Positions 60,694 to 64,000 of a stretch of DNA of 64,000 bases are shown here, in pieces; position 1 is the stretch's first letter, and the number at the start of each line of letters is the position of its first letter. Both the position numbers and the translations under genes were made by a program. The DNA lies in contig NZ_CP033972.1 of the NCBI RefSeq assembly GCF_003855095.1, positions 806,001-870,000 of the forward strand. Direction: 5' to 3'. Below the pieces are notes generated by a model that worked only from the letters and a program-made list of their open reading frames with translations, was not told the origin of the DNA and made no database searches. This stretch comes from Gordonia insulae (GTDB lineage: Bacteria > Actinomycetota > Actinomycetes > Mycobacteriales > Mycobacteriaceae).

Positions 60694-62358
60694 TCAGACC
60701 CGGGTCAGTTCGTCCGCCAGCACATCCAGTGACACCCCGCCGAGCGCGAGTGCCCGGGTGTGGAAGTCCTTGAGCGACCACTCGGGGTGCGCGGCCAGGG
60801 CCGCGGTGCGGGTCTGTTCCCAGACACGCTGTCCCAGAGCGTAGGACGGTGCCTGCCCGGGCCAGCCGAGATACCGGTTCAGCTCGAATCGCAGCACCGC
60901 GCGGTCCATCGCGACCGACTCGGTCAGGAACTGCCACGCCTTGTCCGCGTTCCAGGTACCGCCGCCGAGGGCGGCCGGGGCAGGTAGCCCGCAGTGCAGG
61001 CCGATGTCGACGACGACGCGGGCCGCGCGCAGTCGTTGGGAGTCGAGCATGCCCATCCGGTCGCCCGGGTCGTCGAGCCAGCCGAGCTCGCCCATCAGAC
61101 GTTCGGCGTACAGCGCCCAACCCTCGCCGTGTCCCGAGGTGAACGACGCCAGCTTGCGCCACGAGTTGAGGTCGTCGCTGACGATGGCCGAACCGAGTTG
61201 CAGGTGGTGGCCGGGCACGCCCTCGTGGAAGACCGTGGTCGTCTCCTGCCACGTGTGGAAGACCGTCTGTTCCGGCGGCACCGACCACCACATCCGGCCG
61301 GGACGGGTGAGGTCGGCGCTCGGCTGTGTGTAGTAGATGATCCCGGTCGACGACGGGGCGAGACGACACTCGAGCCGGGTGAGGCGGGACGGGATGTCGA
61401 AATGGGTCCCGGTGAGACCGTCCACCGCGCGGTCCGAGAGTTCCTGCATCCATTCGACGAACGCGTGACGATCGTGGATCGCGTACTGCGGCAGGGTGTC
61501 GAGATGTGCGAGCGCATCGCGCACGTCCCCGCCGGGCACGAGGTCCGCGGCGATCGTGGACTGTTCGGAGATGATCGATGCGAGGCGATCCAGACCGTAG
61601 GCGTAGGCCTCGTCGGGGTCGACGTCGGCGCCCAGGTAGGCGGGTAGGAACCGCAGGTAGCGTTCCCGGCCGACGGCATCGTCGTCCGTCGCGGTCGGCA
61701 ACACCTCGGTGCGCAGCACTGCCGCAAGCGCGGCGAACGCCAGCCGGACATCACCGAGTGCGACCTCGAGAGGCCGTGACAGCGCCGGGTCCGCGGCGAT
61801 CGCCATGGTGTCGGCCGCGATCGCGCCGGCCGCGTCATCGGCTTGGGCGGCAACCAGTTCCACCTGTCGCCGCGCGAGTGCCGGGCCGTGGGCCACCCGG
61901 TGGCGCAGACCGTCGATCACCGTGTCGACACAGGCGGGCAGGGCCTGCAGCCGCGACACGAACACCTCGCGGGCGTCCCGCGTGGATGTCGACATCAGAT
62001 CGAAGACGTCGCGCACCGCTTGCAGAGGAGACGCGATGACGTTGCAATCGCCCACGCGTTCACCGGTATCGGCCAGCGCGATCTCACGGTGCAGTGAGGC
62101 CGACATGGTGGCCACGGTGACCCGGTCGACGTCGTCGATGATGGGGGCCTCGGCCAGCGCGTGCACCGTCGCGCGGGCTGCCGCGGTTCTGGCCGCGCAT
62201 GCGCCGGGCGAGAAGTCGGTCAGCAGGTGATCGTGGCCGCCGATGCCGATCTCGGTCGCGAACAGTGGGTCGAGGCTCGCCTGATCGGCGAGGTAGGTGT
62301 CGGCGAGGCGGTCGACGGCCGTCGGCGTGCGCGGCACCGCACCTCGGTGGTCGGTCAC
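60694..62358 (-). CDS. DUF885 family zinc metallopeptidase
   Basis: A 554-residue soluble protein of the DUF885 (M3-like gluzincin) family. TTTVFHEGVPGHHLQLGSAI contains HExxxxHH-like zinc binding with the family's HEGxPGHH motif near residue 385, and FTSGHGEGWALYAERLMGEL contains the downstream Glu. FVEWMQELSDRAVDGLTGTH and the C-terminal GWPGQAPSYALGQRVWEQTR are other family blocks. Peptidase activity is expected but substrates are unknown. The GTG start at 62358 overlaps the stop of the upstream metallopeptidase gene (GTGA). It is convergent with hisS. Confidence 0.9.
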   Translation of the reverse strand: MTDHRGAVPRTPTAVDRLADTYLADQASLDPLFATEIGIGGHDHLLTDFSPGACAARTAAARATVHALAEAPIIDDVDRVTVATMSASLHREIALADTGERVGDCNVIASPLQAVRDVFDLMSTSTRDAREVFVSRLQALPACVDTVIDGLRHRVAHGPALARRQVELVAAQADDAAGAIAADTMAIAADPALSRPLEVALGDVRLAFAALAAVLRTEVLPTATDDDAVGRERYLRFLPAYLGADVDPDEAYAYGLDRLASIISEQSTIAADLVPGGDVRDALAHLDTLPQYAIHDRHAFVEWMQELSDRAVDGLTGTHFDIPSRLTRLECRLAPSSTGIIYYTQPSADLTRPGRMWWSVPPEQTVFHTWQETTTVFHEGVPGHHLQLGSAIVSDDLNSWRKLASFTSGHGEGWALYAERLMGELGWLDDPGDRMGMLDSQRLRAARVVVDIGLHCGLPAPAALGGGTWNADKAWQFLTESVAMDRAVLRFELNRYLGWPGQAPSYALGQRVWEQTRTAALAAHPEWSLKDFHTRALALGGVSLDVLADELTRV

Positions 62359-63218
62359 AGATCGTTGGTGGCGAACGTGTCGCAGCGACGGGGATCGCCG
62401 GCGTCGTAGCCGATCCCGAACCAGCGGGCCCGTTGCTGGGCGGAGCCGTGCGTCCAGCCCTCCGGGTTGGAGTTGGCACCCTGAATGGTGTCGTCGCCGA
62501 TCGCCTTGGCGGTCTGGATGACACTCGCGATCTGGTCCTGTGTCAGCGGTTCGAGCATGGCGTCCGGGCCCTTGTCCGCGTGATAGGCCCACACGCCGGC
62601 GAGGCAGTCCGCCTGCAATTCGACTCGCACAGATCCCGATTTCGGTCCCTGCGAACCCATCCGGTTGCCCTTCTGCAGCGCGCCGGTCAGGTTCTGCACG
62701 TGGTGGCCGTATTCGTGTGCGACGACGTACTCCTGCGCGAGTGGGCCGTCGCTGCCGCCCATCTGCTCGAGCTGGGCGAAGAAGGACGGATCGAAGTACG
62801 CGGTCTGGTCGGCGGGACAATAGAAGGGTCCGGTCGCCGAGGTCGCCGGGCCGCATCCGGTGTTGACCGATCCGACAAAGATCTTGGTGTTCGGTGGCGT
62901 GTAACCCTGCATCAGATCCGACCAGACGTCGTCGAGGCTGTTGGTGGTGGCGACGATGCGGCAGATGTCGTCGGTGTTGGCCTTCTCGACGTTGCACGAC
63001 TGGATGTGCGCGTCGAGTTCGGATGAGCCCTGGCTGCTCATCGAGCTCCCGGTGCCGGAACCGCCCGTGATGGCGCCCGGGTCGATCCCGAAGAACAAGG
63101 CGATCAGGGTGAACACGAGTCCGGCCCCGCCACCGAGGGCGATGCGGCCCATCCCGCCACCTCCGCCGCCGCCGGACACGTTGCTGGTGTCCAGGGGACC
63201 GCCACCTTGAAAAGTCAT
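62355..63218 (-). CDS. neutral zinc metallopeptidase, YpfJ/KPN_02809 family
   Basis: A 287-residue membrane-anchored protein. After a Gly-rich start (MTFQGGGPLDTSNVSGGGGG) one membrane helix lies near 28-45 (LGGGAGLVFTLIALFFGIDP). The extracytoplasmic domain has GPFYCPADQTAYFDPSFFAQ and AQEYVVAHEYGHHVQNLTGA, an HEYGHH zinc motif, then VELQADCLAGVWAYHADK with the third ligand Glu. WTHGSAQQRARWFGIGYD ends the family block. GAGGAG precedes ATG 63218. It overlaps the DUF885 peptidase gene, so two unrelated metallopeptidases are made from one transcript. Confidence 0.93.
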   Translation of the reverse strand: MTFQGGGPLDTSNVSGGGGGGGMGRIALGGGAGLVFTLIALFFGIDPGAITGGSGTGSSMSSQGSSELDAHIQSCNVEKANTDDICRIVATTNSLDDVWSDLMQGYTPPNTKIFVGSVNTGCGPATSATGPFYCPADQTAYFDPSFFAQLEQMGGSDGPLAQEYVVAHEYGHHVQNLTGALQKGNRMGSQGPKSGSVRVELQADCLAGVWAYHADKGPDAMLEPLTQDQIASVIQTAKAIGDDTIQGANSNPEGWTHGSAQQRARWFGIGYDAGDPRRCDTFATNDL

Positions 63219-63472
63219 GTCGCTCCTCGTCCCGCGTCCATTGGTCCGGCTCAACACGGCCCCGCGGCCCGGTCGGTGATGTCCGGGTTCCGCCCACGGT
63301 CGAGCATATTCGCCCGCACGACGTCGACGTTCCGATCGACGACAATGTCGCGGGTGCGTGTCGCCCGTACCCCCGGCGGGAGGCGTGCGGGCACGGCCGG
63401 GTGCGGTCCGGTGCTGGTCACGAAAGTAGGATGAGCCGAGATTCGTCTCGTACCCCCTTGGAAGGACTCTGA

Positions 63473-64000
63473 GTGCTCCGCACGCATCTCGCCGGTTCGC
63501 TTCGCCGCACCGACGCCTCGCAGACCGTCACCGTCGCCGGTTGGGTCGCCCGTCGTCGCGATCACGGTGGCGTGGTCTTCATCGACCTGCGCGACAGCTC
63601 GGGTCTGGTCCAGGTGGTCTTCCGCGACGAGGCGGTGGCCGAAGCAGCCCACCGACTCCGCGCCGAGTTCTGCGTCGCCGTCACCGGCGTCGTCGAGGAA
63701 CGTCCGGCCGGCAGCGAGAACCCGAACCTGTCCTCGGGCGAGATCGAGATCAACGCGGTCTCCCTCGAGGTGCTCAACGCCTCGGCGCCCCTGCCGTTCC
63801 AGCTCGACGAGACGCCGGGCGAGGAGGCTCGTCTGCACTATCGGTACCTCGACCTGCGCCGGGAGGGTCCGGCGCATGCGCTCCGCCTGCGCTCCAAGGT
63901 CAATGCCGCCGCCCGCGGGGTCCTCGACGACCACGATTTCGTCGAGATCGAGACGCCGACGCTGACCCGCTCGACACCCGAGGGTGCCCGCGACTTCCTG
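63473..64000 (+). CDS. aspS: aspartate--tRNA(Asn/Asp) ligase, N-terminal part (cut by window edge)
   Basis: The first 176 codons are present. The anticodon-binding OB-fold is complete: [80 protein letters not shown]. The catalytic core begins with [20 protein letters not shown] and [20 protein letters not shown], motif 1 and its flank. GTG 63473 follows GGAAGGAC. TAGGAT at 63427-63432 may be the -10 box. Bacterial-type AspRS, probably non-discriminating as in related actinobacteria. The 254-base gap before it holds nothing else I recognise. Confidence 0.96.
   Translation, partial: MLRTHLAGSLRRTDASQTVTVAGWVARRRDHGGVVFIDLRDSSGLVQVVFRDEAVAEAAHRLRAEFCVAVTGVVEERPAGSENPNLSSGEIEINAVSLEVLNASAPLPFQLDETPGEEARLHYRYLDLRREGPAHALRLRSKVNAAARGVLDDHDFVEIETPTLTRSTPEGARDFL

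Noticed and set aside
1..64000. CRISPR array, insertion sequence or transposase
   Set aside because: No regularly spaced repeats of 24-40 bases and no transposase-like protein were seen; the tandem repeats found are 15-base units without spacers.

Overview
The window looks like chromosome from a GC-rich, mycolic-acid-type actinobacterium, most likely Gordonia or a close relative. The evidence is very high G/C at third codon positions, many GTG starts, and envelope genes typical of mycolata: AftC arabinofuranosyltransferase, PgsA/PatA/PimA for phosphatidylinositol mannosides, an Ag85-like esterase and the coproporphyrin haem branch. Gene order follows two blocks of the Mycobacterium tuberculosis chromosome as I remember it. 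The species is inference.

Block A (1-20.7 kb) matches roughly Rv2695 down to Rv2669: an alpha/beta hydrolase (cut by the window edge), an OB-fold protein, a DUF3159 membrane protein, two TrkA-type K+ regulators (ceoC/ceoB), an APC permease and an RNA m5U-type methyltransferase. Next come dxs, RNase D, DUF3000, then hemE, a haem-branch porphyrinogen oxidase and hemQ. Opposite these are msrB, aftC, a TAP-like lipoprotein and a ribD-like reductase, followed by zapE, a mutarotase and a GNAT protein.

The accessory region (20.7-34 kb) interrupts the two blocks. It holds a TetR-controlled divergon (carboxymuconolactone-decarboxylase-like and VOC proteins one way; NTF2-like protein, acyl-CoA dehydrogenase and a kinase-DUF6285 fusion the other way), an Ag85-like esterase and four tRNA genes (Val-GAC, Cys-GCA and Gly-GCC on minus, Val-CAC on plus). 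It also holds a hydrolase-adenylate cyclase fusion, a tetR-glycosyltransferase operon with a striking twin operator, a DHFR-fold reductase, and a GT87 mannosyltransferase.

Block B (34-64 kb) matches roughly Rv2614c down to Rv2572c: thrS, a HIT-family Ap4A phosphorylase, pgsA, patA-like acyltransferase, pimA and a LemA-like protein. Then come pdxS, tesB and pdxT (with a PP2C phosphatase and a LuxR-type regulator inserted among them), yebC, a degenerate uridine-kinase-like gene, ruvCAB, yajC-secD-secF, a solute-binding lipoprotein, apt, rel, a membrane cyclophilin, an MBL-fold hydrolase, hisS, two metallopeptidases, and the start of aspS.

Most of the window is housekeeping and conserved. The points most worth a second look are: the fused 4-hydroxyacyl-CoA kinase module (24790-26166) beside its dehydrogenase; a frameshifted N-terminus in the HIT gene; a secreted hydrolase lacking its nucleophile and histidine; a kinase homologue without a P-loop; the twin TetR operator; and a recurring TANNNT-N6/7-start-codon arrangement that suggests many leaderless mRNAs. 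I saw no IS element, prophage or CRISPR array.
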